A DNA stretch of 64,000 bases from contig ONQB01000004.1 of the NCBI GenBank assembly GCA_900319905.1, positions 62,001 through 126,000 on the forward strand, read 5' to 3'. Positions 1 to 8,259 of this stretch are shown one piece after another. Within the stretch, counting starts at the first letter, position 1; every line of letters starts with the position of its first letter. Below the pieces are notes generated by a model, which searched no databases, had not been told where the DNA came from, and was given only the letters and a program-made list of their open reading frames with translations. This stretch comes from an uncultured Prevotella sp. GTDB taxonomy: Bacteria; Bacteroidota; Bacteroidia; Bacteroidales; Bacteroidaceae. A program made the position numbers and the translations under genes.

Positions 1-2643
1 ACGCGTACCATTGTATATCTTGTTGCCAAAGACACCCGTGAAGAACATCGAGAGGCTCAAGTCCTTATAGGTCAATGTATTGTTCCAACCGAGGTTCAGG
101 TCGGGCTGCGCATTGCCTACCACGGTGCGGTCCTTATACTCGGGCGTCTCCGTCACCTCACCGGTACGGGCATTGGTCTTGGCGTCGTGGACATAATAAG
201 TAGCTTTGCCTGCATCATTGTATCCTGCGAACTCATACATGTAGAACGTACCGATGGGCTCGCCTTCCATGATGCGCTGGGTGTATCCGTTGGCGGAGAC
301 ACCGGCCACACGCGGGTCGCCCTGGGAGAAGGTGCCCACACTGAAGCGGTCGTTGGAGAGCTTGTTCACCTTGTTGGAGTTGTGGGAGAGGTTCAACGTG
401 GTGTTCCACTCGAAGTCCTTCGTCTTCACCGGGATGGCGTTGATGGAGAATTCCACACCCTTGTTGGTAATCTCGCCGACATTGGCAGCGATAGAACCGT
501 AAGAATAGATGAAGGTAGACACAGGGTAATCCCAAATCAAGTCCTTGGTCTTCTTGTGGTAGAACTCCAGCGAGCCGTTGATGCGTCCATTGAGGAAAGC
601 GTAGTCAAGGCCGACGTTAAACATGCCTGTGCTCTCCCACTTCAAGTCGGGATTGGCCAGCTTGGTAGCACCCAGCGACACGTAGGAGTTGCCGCCAGTA
701 GTGAAATAGGAACCGGTGGCACCATAGGTCGTCACGGCAGAATAAGCACCGAAGCCCAGTGCATTACCACTGACACCATAGCCCATGCGCAGCTTCAAGT
801 TGGAGAAGATTTTCTGCTTCTTCATGAACTCCTCCTCGGTGATGTTCCATGCCACAGACACAGAGGGGAACGTGCCCCAGCGATGGTCCTTGCCAAACAC
901 GGAGGAGCCGTCGCGGCGGATGGTAGCCTGGAACATATACTTACTGTTGTAGGAATAGCCCACACGCCCGTAGAACGAGATGTTGCGAATCGTCTCCACA
1001 GTGCCGCTGCCCACGGCGGGCATGCCGTCAATCATACCGGCATAGGTCAGGTTGTTCCATTTCAGGTCGTCGTTGAGGAAGGTGTGGACCGTCAGTCCGA
1101 AGCCGTCGTTGCGCACGCGCTCTTCCCAAGAGTAACCGGCCATGAGCGAGACCTTGTGTACCCGGGCAAAGGTCTTGTCATAGTTGCCGTAGGTCTCGAA
1201 ATTCTGCGAGTGGCCTTTATAGGTGTTGCGGCTGGCCTGTCCGTTCTTGGCGGCAATGCCAGGGAGCTGCGAGTTGCGCGTGTCGTAAGAGCTATAGGTG
1301 CTCTGGAAGTTGTCGTAAGAGTAGTTGGCATTCCAGAGCAGTCCGTCGATGATGTGCAGGGTGGCCTTGGCGATAAACTGATTGCGCTTCCACTGGGTTT
1401 CGGAAGTGTCCTCATTGATCATCGACAAGGGGTTGTAGTTCTGCGAGCCGGAGCCCACCGTCCAGGTGCCGTCGGTGTTGCGTACCGGGTTGGTGGGGTT
1501 GAAGTAGTTCATGGCATCGAGCACCGAAGCGCCGTCGACTCCCATCTGCACGCCCTTGTACTTTCCATACATCATATTGGCACCCATGGAGATGTCCAGA
1601 TGGTCCTTGAGCACTTTGGTGGTGAGCAACGAGCGCACGTTGAGGCGATACATGTTGGTGCCCTTCACCACGCCCTGACGGTTGATGTAGCTGGTGCTGG
1701 CCATGTAGTTGGTCTTCTTGCTGCTACCGTTGATGGAGACGTTATGGCTGTGGCTGACGCCCGTGCGGAGCACCTCGTCCTGCCAGTCGGTGTTGCTGCC
1801 ACCGTCGTAGGCGTAGTCGATGTTGTTCTTTGCCACATAGTCACGTATGTCCTGCGCCGTGGCCATGTCGAGGGTCTTGCTGACCTTGTCGAAGCCCACA
1901 TATCCATTGTAGCTGATGTTGGTGCGCTCGCCACCATTCTTGCCGTTCTTTGTGGTGATGATGATGACACCGTTGGCGGCCTTCGAACCGTAGATGGCCG
2001 TCGCGGTGGCGTCGCGCAGCACGTCGATGCTCTCGATGTCGTCGGGCGAGACGAGTGAGATGTCCACACCGGGAATGCCGTCGACGACATAGTAGGGCGA
2101 CATGGCCTCACCCGTACGCAACGACGAGGCACCACGCAGGGTGATGCTCGGCGTGCCGTTGGGGTCGCCATTGGTTGTGACGACCAGTCCGGCCACCTTG
2201 CCCTGCAACATGCTGGCCGCGTCGGTGAAGACACCCTTGTTTAGGTCGTCCGCCTTCACCGTGGTGATGGACGATGTGACATCCTTGCGGCGCATCGTGC
2301 CATAACCCACGACAACCACCTCGTTGAGCTGGGCGGCGTCTTCTTTCAGTTTGACACTCGAACCGGCTGTGATGGTCTGGGGCACGTAGCCTACATAGCT
2401 GACCTCCAGCTTGGCCCCAGGTTTAGTAGTCGTGATCGTGTAACGACCATTGATGTCGGTCACGGCACCATTGGAGGTACCCACTTCCTTCACCGTAACA
2501 CCGATAAGCGGCTCACCATTGGCATCGGTAATGACACCGGTCTTCTGTGACTGGGCCATCACAGAAGTGCCATAGGCCGACAAGCAGGCAGTCAGGACTA
2601 AAGCCTTCGTTGCCGTCTTGATTCGTTTCTGTGCTTTTGACAT
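1..2643 (-). CDS. SusC/RagA-family TonB-linked outer membrane transporter, N-terminal part
   Basis: An open frame runs from an ATG at 2643 to the window edge without a stop, giving 881 codons of a protein usually about 1000 residues long. After a signal peptide ending near Met-Ala-Gln (residue 31) comes a carboxypeptidase-like regulatory domain (ITDANGEPLIGVTV and VSYVGY motifs, about residues 35-110). The TonB-box-like stretch EVVVVGYGT and the plug domain follow, with the SusC signatures YYVVDGIPG and ATAIYGSKAANGVIIITTK. The rest should be the 22-strand barrel. SusC proteins import oligosaccharides across the outer membrane with a SusD lipoprotein, so susD is expected just beyond coordinate 1. 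The upstream neighbour is a GH28 pectinase on the same strand, so a pectic oligosaccharide is a reasonable but unproven substrate. A separate promoter lies in the 82-bp gap. Confidence 0.95.
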   Translation of the reverse strand, partial: MSKAQKRIKTATKALVLTACLSAYGTSVMAQSQKTGVITDANGEPLIGVTVKEVGTSNGAVTDINGRYTITTTKPGAKLEVSYVGYVPQTITAGSSVKLKEDAAQLNEVVVVGYGTMRRKDVTSSITTVKADDLNKGVFTDAASMLQGKVAGLVVTTNGDPNGTPSITLRGASSLRTGEAMSPYYVVDGIPGVDISLVSPDDIESIDVLRDATATAIYGSKAANGVIIITTKNGKNGGERTNISYNGYVGFDKVSKTLDMATAQDIRDYVAKNNIDYAYDGGSNTDWQDEVLRTGVSHSHNVSINGSSKKTNYMASTSYINRQGVVKGTNMYRLNVRSLLTTKVLKDHLDISMGANMMYGKYKGVQMGVDGASVLDAMNYFNPTNPVRNTDGTWTVGSGSQNYNPLSMINEDTSETQWKRNQFIAKATLHIIDGLLWNANYSYDNFQSTYSSYDTRNSQLPGIAAKNGQASRNTYKGHSQNFETYGNYDKTFARVHKVSLMAGYSWEERVRNDGFGLTVHTFLNDDLKWNNLTYAGMIDGMPAVGSGTVETIRNISFYGRVGYSYNSKYMFQATIRRDGSSVFGKDHRWGTFPSVSVAWNITEEEFMKKQKIFSNLKLRMGYGVSGNALGFGAYSAVTTYGATGSYFTTGGNSYVSLGATKLANPDLKWESTGMFNVGLDYAFLNGRINGSLEFYHKKTKDLIWDYPVSTFIYSYGSIAANVGEITNKGVEFSINAIPVKTKDFEWNTTLNLSHNSNKVNKLSNDRFSVGTFSQGDPRVAGVSANGYTQRIMEGEPIGTFYMYEFAGYNDAGKATYYVHDAKTNARTGEVTETPEYKDRTVVGNAQPDLNLGWNNTLTYKDLSLSMFFTGVFGNKIYNGTR

Positions 2644-2684
2644 AATAAATATTTTAGATAGTTTGACTTATTTCGTTCTGTCGG

Positions 2685-2692
2685 CAAAATTA
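2685..2692 (-). promoter_or_regulatory. Bacteroidota -7 element upstream of the SusC gene
   Basis: On the minus strand this reads TAATTTTG, matching the Bacteroidota -7 consensus TAnnTTTG. It lies 42 bp before the susC-like start. No good -33 TTTG was seen at the usual distance, so the call rests on one element. It suggests the transporter can be transcribed apart from the GH28 gene. Confidence 0.4.
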
Positions 2693-2725
2693 CTGACAAA
2701 AATTGGCATGGCGGCATTTATCATG

Positions 2726-4048
2726 CTACATTATGGTTTCAATATCAAGCTTGGACTCCGTTACTTTGCTATACCAGCAATCGTACTTTCTAATTTTCGT
2801 CATCTGCTTGTCTCGACAGGGACGCAGATCAGCCATGCCCGTGGCATAGTTGGTCACACGACGATGACGGAGTTTCACATTATTGAAATAGACATGATTG
2901 ACCTTCCCTATGACATCACCACCCACGAAGCAGCCATTCTCGGAGGTTGCCACGATATTGTTGAAGTAGATGCGGCTCACCTCGCCGCAGCGTCCGTGGG
3001 TCTCACCCTTGGGGAAGCGCCAGTTGGCGTCTTTGTTGTTGCCGTCAGCCCGAGGGTAGCTGGTCACATAGATGGGTTCAGCCTTGCCCCACCACACGTC
3101 GCTCCACAGCTGCAGGTCCATGATGATATTGGAGAACACCACGTCGGTCACGGTGCCCTCATCACGGTTCTGTATGCCCAAGCCACGGTTGGAACGCGTG
3201 ATGACGCAGTTGTCAAAGCTCACATTATAGATAGAGTCCATATTCTCCGACCCTATCTTGATGGCACACGAACGCGAGGTCATCGTGCAATTGGTCACCA
3301 CAATGTCGTGGCATGGGCCGTACTGGGCATATTCGCGCCGGTTCTTCAGGCAGATGCAGTCATCACCTGACGTGATGTGGCAGTTACTCACGCGCACGTT
3401 GCGACTGTGATCGATGTCGATGCCGTCGCCATTGCGTATCTTCAGGTTGTTGAGAAGATTGATACCGTCAATGACCACATCGTCGCAACCTACGAGATGA
3501 ACCGTCCAGTAAGCGCCCTCACGGATGGTCAGGTCATGTATCTGCACGCCAGTGACACCAATGAGAGTGAGCACATGAGGACGGGGATCGAACGTAGTGA
3601 CGGGCTTGAGTTCATACGAGTCGCTCAGTTCACGACCCATGAAGCGCACGCCATTGCCGTCAATGGTTCCCATGCCCGCCAGGCGAATGTTGCGGGCCTC
3701 TTTCGCCCACAGCCACAGCATACCCTCGCCTTCGTTGCTGCCAAAGGCGCTCAGGTGATAGATGCTTTCATCAGGATTGGCCAACAGCACGGCATTGGCA
3801 TCGAGGTAGAGCTCCACATTCGACTTGAGCTGTAAGGGACCGGAGAGAAAGGTCTTGCCGGCTGGCAACCATACGCGGCCGCCACCATGCTCAGAACAGG
3901 CATCTATGGCATGCTGCAGTGAGGGCGCATCGTCTGTACGACCGTCACCTTTAGCTCCATAGGCCAACACATTATATATATTACCTTCCTGCGCAAGGGC
4001 CGGCATTAGGTAGATGACCATCATTAGGATCAATAAACTCTTCTTCAT
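2726..4048 (-). CDS. Glycoside hydrolase family 28 (polygalacturonase-like)
   Basis: Secreted 440-residue right-handed beta-helix enzyme expected to hydrolyse alpha-1,4-galacturonosyl or rhamnogalacturonan-type linkages in pectin. A signal peptide (residues 1-20, ending LAQ) is followed by the usual start of the family, NVLAYGAKGDGRTDD (about 26-40). The catalytic aspartates are visible as NGDGID (206-211) and SGDDC (227-231), followed by the GH28 CAIKIGSE stretch (about 261-268). Length fits the family. It has its own promoter and precedes the SusC gene by 82 bp, so both may belong to one pectin-utilisation locus. Family assignment is firm. Exact specificity (homogalacturonan, rhamnogalacturonan or xylogalacturonan) cannot be read from sequence alone. 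Confidence 0.93.
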   Translation of the reverse strand: MKKSLLILMMVIYLMPALAQEGNIYNVLAYGAKGDGRTDDAPSLQHAIDACSEHGGGRVWLPAGKTFLSGPLQLKSNVELYLDANAVLLANPDESIYHLSAFGSNEGEGMLWLWAKEARNIRLAGMGTIDGNGVRFMGRELSDSYELKPVTTFDPRPHVLTLIGVTGVQIHDLTIREGAYWTVHLVGCDDVVIDGINLLNNLKIRNGDGIDIDHSRNVRVSNCHITSGDDCICLKNRREYAQYGPCHDIVVTNCTMTSRSCAIKIGSENMDSIYNVSFDNCVITRSNRGLGIQNRDEGTVTDVVFSNIIMDLQLWSDVWWGKAEPIYVTSYPRADGNNKDANWRFPKGETHGRCGEVSRIYFNNIVATSENGCFVGGDVIGKVNHVYFNNVKLRHRRVTNYATGMADLRPCRDKQMTKIRKYDCWYSKVTESKLDIETIM

Positions 4049-4072
4049 AAGGTTAATGTTACTCTACTACCA

Positions 4073-4104
4073 CAAAATTAAACATAATTAATGAAATAAA
4101 CAAT
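4073..4104 (-). promoter_or_regulatory. Promoter of the GH28 gene
   Basis: On the minus strand a TAATTTTG -7 element (4073-4080) is preceded at 20 bp by ATTG (4101-4104), a partial match to the -33 TTTG. The predicted start site lies about 20 bp before the ATG at 4048. Confidence 0.45.
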
Positions 4105-4317
4105 TTATTTTACGGATATTTTCATTCCATATGACATATTTTATTCACAATAACGAAAAAACTTAACAGTAGCTATCTCATCACGACGATATTTTGAAGC
4201 ACCCCCGCCCTCGCCCGCAAATAGCGCATTCTTGAGCAACCTTATAAATCGTTGACTATTAGCTATTTCCAGCAACAGCTCCATCACCCCAGGTTGAACA
4301 AGCTATTAGCTCATTGC

Positions 4318-4429
4318 AATATCGGCGAAAAGCCACTGGAATATCGGCGAAAAGCCGGCACGATATCGGTGAAAAGCCGATGGAATCTCGCCGAGATCCC
4401 GGTGCAATATCGGTGATATTCCGATATCG
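4318..4429. repeat. Array of five degenerate ~22-bp repeats (ATATCGGCGAAAAGCC)
   Basis: Five consecutive units begin near 4318, 4340, 4363, 4384 and 4406. The first three share the core ATATCGGYGAAAAGCC and the last two are diverged. The units abut, without unique spacers. The array sits in the 541-bp gap 4049-4589 between the GH28 start and the HGSNAT-like stop; apart from the GH28 promoter, nothing else is recognisable there. A related array lies at 33129-33230, so this is a dispersed family. The short reading frame across it (65 codons, minus strand) is a by-product of the repeat. Confidence 0.7.
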
Positions 4430-4589
4430 TCACGTCAATTTGCCGTGAAAAAATCAATTTACAGTCGTCAGAGAGCCGTTTTCTCGGATCTTCGAAAAGA
4501 TTCTCCACGAAAACAGTCTACTTTCCAAGTGTTAAAATATTGTCAGTTTATCGGACAAAATATTACGTCACCATAGCGGCTGTCGCTCC

Positions 4590-5729
4590 TCACAGTTTGA
4601 TGAAGATGCGGCGTTTCCACAACACTGCACCCATGGCAAGATGCAGGACGACAAACAAGGTGGCATAAGCCACGCTGGCCCAATAGCCATTGACAATCAC
4701 AAAGTGGATTGCGTCATAGGCGCTTTGTTTGATGCCCGTACTGCCAAACACAATGCTCAGAAGTTCACTGACAATATAAAGGAACAAGGGATTGGTGCCA
4801 AAGATCAGCGTCATCGTCACCATACTCGATGGACTTGCCACTTGCTGCGCCAGGCGATGCTGTGCCGGTCGCACATCAAGCCACCACACCAACAAGCCCT
4901 GCAATAAGGCAGCAAGACCGCAGGTGAGCAATACATAGGAAGGACTCCACACACGCTTGTTGAGCGGCAGGCCGAACTGAAGCAGCCATCCCACGAAGGC
5001 CAGGGCCGCTCCACAGACCATCAACCGTGACAGCATGGTCACTTGGGACTGAGCGGATGCTTCGTCCGGCTTGCGGAAGGCCCAGGATGCCATCAGGAAG
5101 CCAAGCATCGTGTTACAGACGGCCGAAAGACTGGACAGCAGCCCCTCGGGATCGACGGGCGACTTGTGATAGAGATGACTGTCGCCCAATACGGCATGGT
5201 CGACGCGAGAGAGGAGGTTGGTGGAACTGTCATAGTCATAACCACCGCCAAGCAAAAGAATAAGGGTATAGCCCACCAACAGCACGGCCACGAGCAAGCC
5301 CATACCACGGAAGGAATGGGTGAGATGGTGAATGGTAAGAGCGGCTGCCACCGTAAAACCATAACAAATGGCTATGCGCTGCATCACACCCATGATGCGG
5401 AGATGGGCAATATCAAACGGACGACCGTCCATGGCCATGTCAAACCAGTTAATCAACAAGCCAATAACAAACAGCAACAGCGTGCGCTTGATGGTCTTGT
5501 GCGCCTGCCGGGACGTCCAATGGAAACCTCCCTTACGCAGACTGAGAAAGGTGGAGATACCCATGATGAACAGGAAGAAGGGGAAAACAAGATCGCAAGG
5601 CGTCATCCCATTCCACTTGGAATGCTGCAAGGTAGAGAAGATCTCATCGCCGGCACCATTGTTGACAAATATCATGAACATGACCGTCAGGCCACGCAGC
5701 ACATCCAAACTCACAAGTCGTTTCATCAT
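4590..5729 (-). CDS. HGSNAT-family membrane acyltransferase (heparan-alpha-glucosaminide N-acetyltransferase-like)
   Basis: Integral membrane protein of about 379 residues with roughly ten hydrophobic segments. It belongs to the DUF5009/YeiB-like group that includes the lysosomal heparan-alpha-glucosaminide N-acetyltransferase. The diagnostic N-terminus is present: SLDVLRGLTVMFMIFVN, then HSKWNGMTPCDLVFPFF. His36 aligns with the histidine proposed to be acetylated in the human enzyme. The start is taken at the ATG at 5729 (or 5726), because the conserved LDVLRG motif follows at once; a start further upstream would overlap the neighbour and add an unrelated tail. It follows the GH89 gene by 40 bp and is probably co-transcribed. 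Inferred role: acetyl transfer across the inner membrane to the non-reducing glucosamine of imported glycans, giving alpha-GlcNAc ends that GH89 can remove. Confidence 0.85.
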   Translation of the reverse strand: MMKRLVSLDVLRGLTVMFMIFVNNGAGDEIFSTLQHSKWNGMTPCDLVFPFFLFIMGISTFLSLRKGGFHWTSRQAHKTIKRTLLLFVIGLLINWFDMAMDGRPFDIAHLRIMGVMQRIAICYGFTVAAALTIHHLTHSFRGMGLLVAVLLVGYTLILLLGGGYDYDSSTNLLSRVDHAVLGDSHLYHKSPVDPEGLLSSLSAVCNTMLGFLMASWAFRKPDEASAQSQVTMLSRLMVCGAALAFVGWLLQFGLPLNKRVWSPSYVLLTCGLAALLQGLLVWWLDVRPAQHRLAQQVASPSSMVTMTLIFGTNPLFLYIVSELLSIVFGSTGIKQSAYDAIHFVIVNGYWASVAYATLFVVLHLAMGAVLWKRRIFIKL

Positions 5730-5769
5730 CACTTTCTTATTATATGATATAAGGTGTAAGCCCGTTCGG

Positions 5770-8052
5770 TCAGTTCTCGCCAAGTACTTTCATCACCCGC
5801 TTGGCCAAATCGATGCAGTCGCCAACGGGTTCAGCCGAATAGCTGTTGTGCTGCAACGTCCATGGTTCTTCCAAGGCATACCAGTCGATGACCGGGCCCT
5901 TGGGCAGGGCCATGGCGAAGAGCTCAGTGGCGGTTTTGTTGGCATTGGCACCCTCGCCGAGCACCGTCAGGTCAGGCTTTGTATCGTGGGCCATCTGCTT
6001 TGACAAGGCATCGAGGTAGGTGTGCCACCGTGGATAATAGAAATCGCGCAGCAATCCTTGCCACTCTTTATGGGCATAGTCGCGCAGTCCACCCTCGTCG
6101 GCACAGACGCGGTTGCCCCACGTAGTGATCTGCACACGGGCGTTCCACTCATACAGATCCTTCTCAGAAGGGGTCTGACCAAGACTGCGGGCCGCTTCCG
6201 TCCAATGACCGAGACGAAACTCACGTCGTGTGCCCAACAGACTGTCCTGCAAGAGCAGCATGTTGAGGAAACGGGCCGAGTCACGGCTGAACGCCTGGCG
6301 GTCGAAGCCATTGTAGTCAGCGATGGTGCGCAGGTATTGCAGACGGGCCTGGTCGTCGAGGGCCTGACGCACGATGTCAACAAGGTCATATTCAAAATTG
6401 TTGTTGCCACGGTAATGGTCGGCTACGCTGACCATGAGTTCCGCAGCACGTCGTGTGTCAGCCGGATCGTAATAGTTGTGCATCTTCGACCAGCTCTTGA
6501 CCTGGAAGTTGTTGAGCGAGGGTCGTCCGTCGAAGATGCTCTCATGGGGACCCTGCTGATTGTTGCCGGCCGGACAGTTGTAGATGCTGTTGCCAAGAAG
6601 CTGCCACACTTGCTGCAAGGTAGCGTCATCGGTACCATAACGCGCCCTGACATACGCATTGAGCCATTGCTGTCTGAAAGTGGCAATGCTGTCAGCCGAA
6701 GGCAACGAGCCGACCATCCAAGGCAATTCACTCATCAGCTCAAACATCACGGGATTGTTTTCCGATCCCTCCATCGTGAAGCCATAGCCCTTCAGATGCT
6801 CACGGGCACTGGCCAACGGCGTGTTGGCAGCAGCAGCCAGACGGAAATTGTTGATGAGCTGGTCCATACGACCATGCAGTCCGACATTGGCACCAAAGTT
6901 CTCCAACATGCAGAACAGCCATGGATGCTTGCCGTAGCCGTCGGCACGTCGCCACACGGAGGGTGCGCCGAACATTGGCCGACATTCTGAGAAGAGGTCG
7001 AGCACGAGCAGGTCGCCCGCAGGAAGGGCATTCATTATCTCGGGCCGTGGATTCTCGGTCCATCCCTGCACCACCCAGACGGCTTTCGCGTTGGTCCGCT
7101 TCATGGCTGCCAAGAGTTTTCTGCCGCAAGCTGCGTAGTCGATGGCTGCATTGTCGGCGCTCTCATGGAAGGGATCCATCGAGTAGTAATCGGCCTTGCC
7201 ATAGAGACGCGTGAGCTCCTGGTAATACAAATCGGCAATCCTATCAAAATGGGAATCAGTAGGCAACAGGTTGGCAGGACGAGTATAGCCGTTCCATGTA
7301 CCACCCGGTGTAACGTTCAGGCCAAGCTTCTCCTTGGCATCGTGGGGCACCATACCGCTGTAGCCTGGCAGCACGGGATGCATGCCCAACTGACGCTCAC
7401 GGGCGAGAATCTTCTTTTGCAACGCCGCCTGCTGCTCATACCAGCGGTCGGGCAACGGGCCACCCCACCCCTCCAGGTTGTTCATTGCCCACCAGGCGAG
7501 GAAGGCAGGACCGGCGATGAACTTTCCGACAGCCTCCTTGCTGTAGCCCAGTTTCAACAATATGTTGCGCCATACCACCTCTTCGCCAGTAGCTGCCAAT
7601 GGCATGTTGATGCCATGAAGCGCCATCCAGTCAATCTCTTCCTCCCAACGCTTCCAGTCCCAGAAAGCCATGGAATAGGAAAAGGTGCAATAGTTGAAGT
7701 CGTAACGGTCGGTCAGCCACGTGGTGTGTCGCTCAGGTTTGGCAACGGACGGCAGATGACGGGGCAGGCGGGGGTGCATGTTGTTCCAACTGACCATGAT
7801 ACCGGCGTAATGCTTCAGATACCAGTTGACACCCGCAGCAATGTTGACCCACGTGTTACCCTTCACACAGACGTGAGTGCCGTCTTGGGAGAGTTCAAAG
7901 AAATCGGTTGCTGACGGTTGCAGCTCGGTACGAAACTTGGCAGCTGCGCCGGGATCCATGCGGTTCAAAAGGTCGTCGACAGGATTGGCATTGACAACCG
8001 TCACACCCATACAAAGAAGGGATAGAAGGGATATAATAAGGTGTCTCATCAT
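5770..8052 (-). CDS. Alpha-N-acetylglucosaminidase, GH89 (NAGLU-like)
   Basis: Exported 760-residue enzyme removing terminal alpha-linked GlcNAc, as in heparan sulfate or gastric mucin (GlcNAc-alpha-1,4-Gal). The signal peptide ends near residue 22 (NAN). An N-terminal small domain (about 25-110) precedes the (beta/alpha)8 catalytic domain, which shows the NAGLU hallmarks WDWKRWEEEIDWMALHGIN (about 131-149), MDPFHESADN with the likely acid Glu297, and MEGSENNPVMFELMSELPW (427-445) with the nucleophile glutamate among its acidic residues. An all-alpha C-terminal domain follows. Length matches human NAGLU (743 residues). It has a strong upstream promoter and is followed by an HGSNAT-like gene, a functional pairing also known from lysosomal heparan sulfate breakdown. 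Family assignment is firm; the natural glycan is inferred. Confidence 0.95.
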   Translation of the reverse strand: MMRHLIISLLSLLCMGVTVVNANPVDDLLNRMDPGAAAKFRTELQPSATDFFELSQDGTHVCVKGNTWVNIAAGVNWYLKHYAGIMVSWNNMHPRLPRHLPSVAKPERHTTWLTDRYDFNYCTFSYSMAFWDWKRWEEEIDWMALHGINMPLAATGEEVVWRNILLKLGYSKEAVGKFIAGPAFLAWWAMNNLEGWGGPLPDRWYEQQAALQKKILARERQLGMHPVLPGYSGMVPHDAKEKLGLNVTPGGTWNGYTRPANLLPTDSHFDRIADLYYQELTRLYGKADYYSMDPFHESADNAAIDYAACGRKLLAAMKRTNAKAVWVVQGWTENPRPEIMNALPAGDLLVLDLFSECRPMFGAPSVWRRADGYGKHPWLFCMLENFGANVGLHGRMDQLINNFRLAAAANTPLASAREHLKGYGFTMEGSENNPVMFELMSELPWMVGSLPSADSIATFRQQWLNAYVRARYGTDDATLQQVWQLLGNSIYNCPAGNNQQGPHESIFDGRPSLNNFQVKSWSKMHNYYDPADTRRAAELMVSVADHYRGNNNFEYDLVDIVRQALDDQARLQYLRTIADYNGFDRQAFSRDSARFLNMLLLQDSLLGTRREFRLGHWTEAARSLGQTPSEKDLYEWNARVQITTWGNRVCADEGGLRDYAHKEWQGLLRDFYYPRWHTYLDALSKQMAHDTKPDLTVLGEGANANKTATELFAMALPKGPVIDWYALEEPWTLQHNSYSAEPVGDCIDLAKRVMKVLGEN

Positions 8053-8139
8053 TGATTGTTGATTCGTTTGAAGTAAGACGCAGGGCTGAAGACCTGCCGT
8101 TAGCTTGGCTGCCTTTTAAAAGCAACTTGATTGGTTCTA

Positions 8140-8171
8140 CAAATTTAACAATAATCAATGAGACAGGCAAA
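8140..8171 (-). promoter_or_regulatory. Promoter of the GH89/HGSNAT-like pair
   Basis: On the minus strand TTTG (8168-8171), a 20-bp spacer and TAAATTTG (8140-8147) form a full Bacteroidota promoter. The predicted leader is about 80 nt. Confidence 0.65.
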
Positions 8172-8259
8172 GCTTCTCACCTCTTTTTTCAAACGCTCTG
8201 GCCTAGCCATGCTATTTCACCACGAGCGGCATGTTTTTTCGGCTTTGCTATCTGGCGGT

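Noticed and set aside
187..2058. 623-codon open frame on the plus strand opposite the SusC gene
   Set aside because: It is antisense to a clear SusC protein whose frame runs to the window edge; its translation is low-complexity (Val, His, Gly, Ala rich) and matches no family. Such shadows arise from the codon use of the real gene.
4318..4429. CRISPR array
   Set aside because: Units abut without unique spacers, vary among themselves and no cas genes are present.
4311..4508. 65-codon minus-strand frame in the gap before the GH28 promoter
   Set aside because: It is encoded mostly by the 22-bp repeat units and has no recognisable protein pattern.
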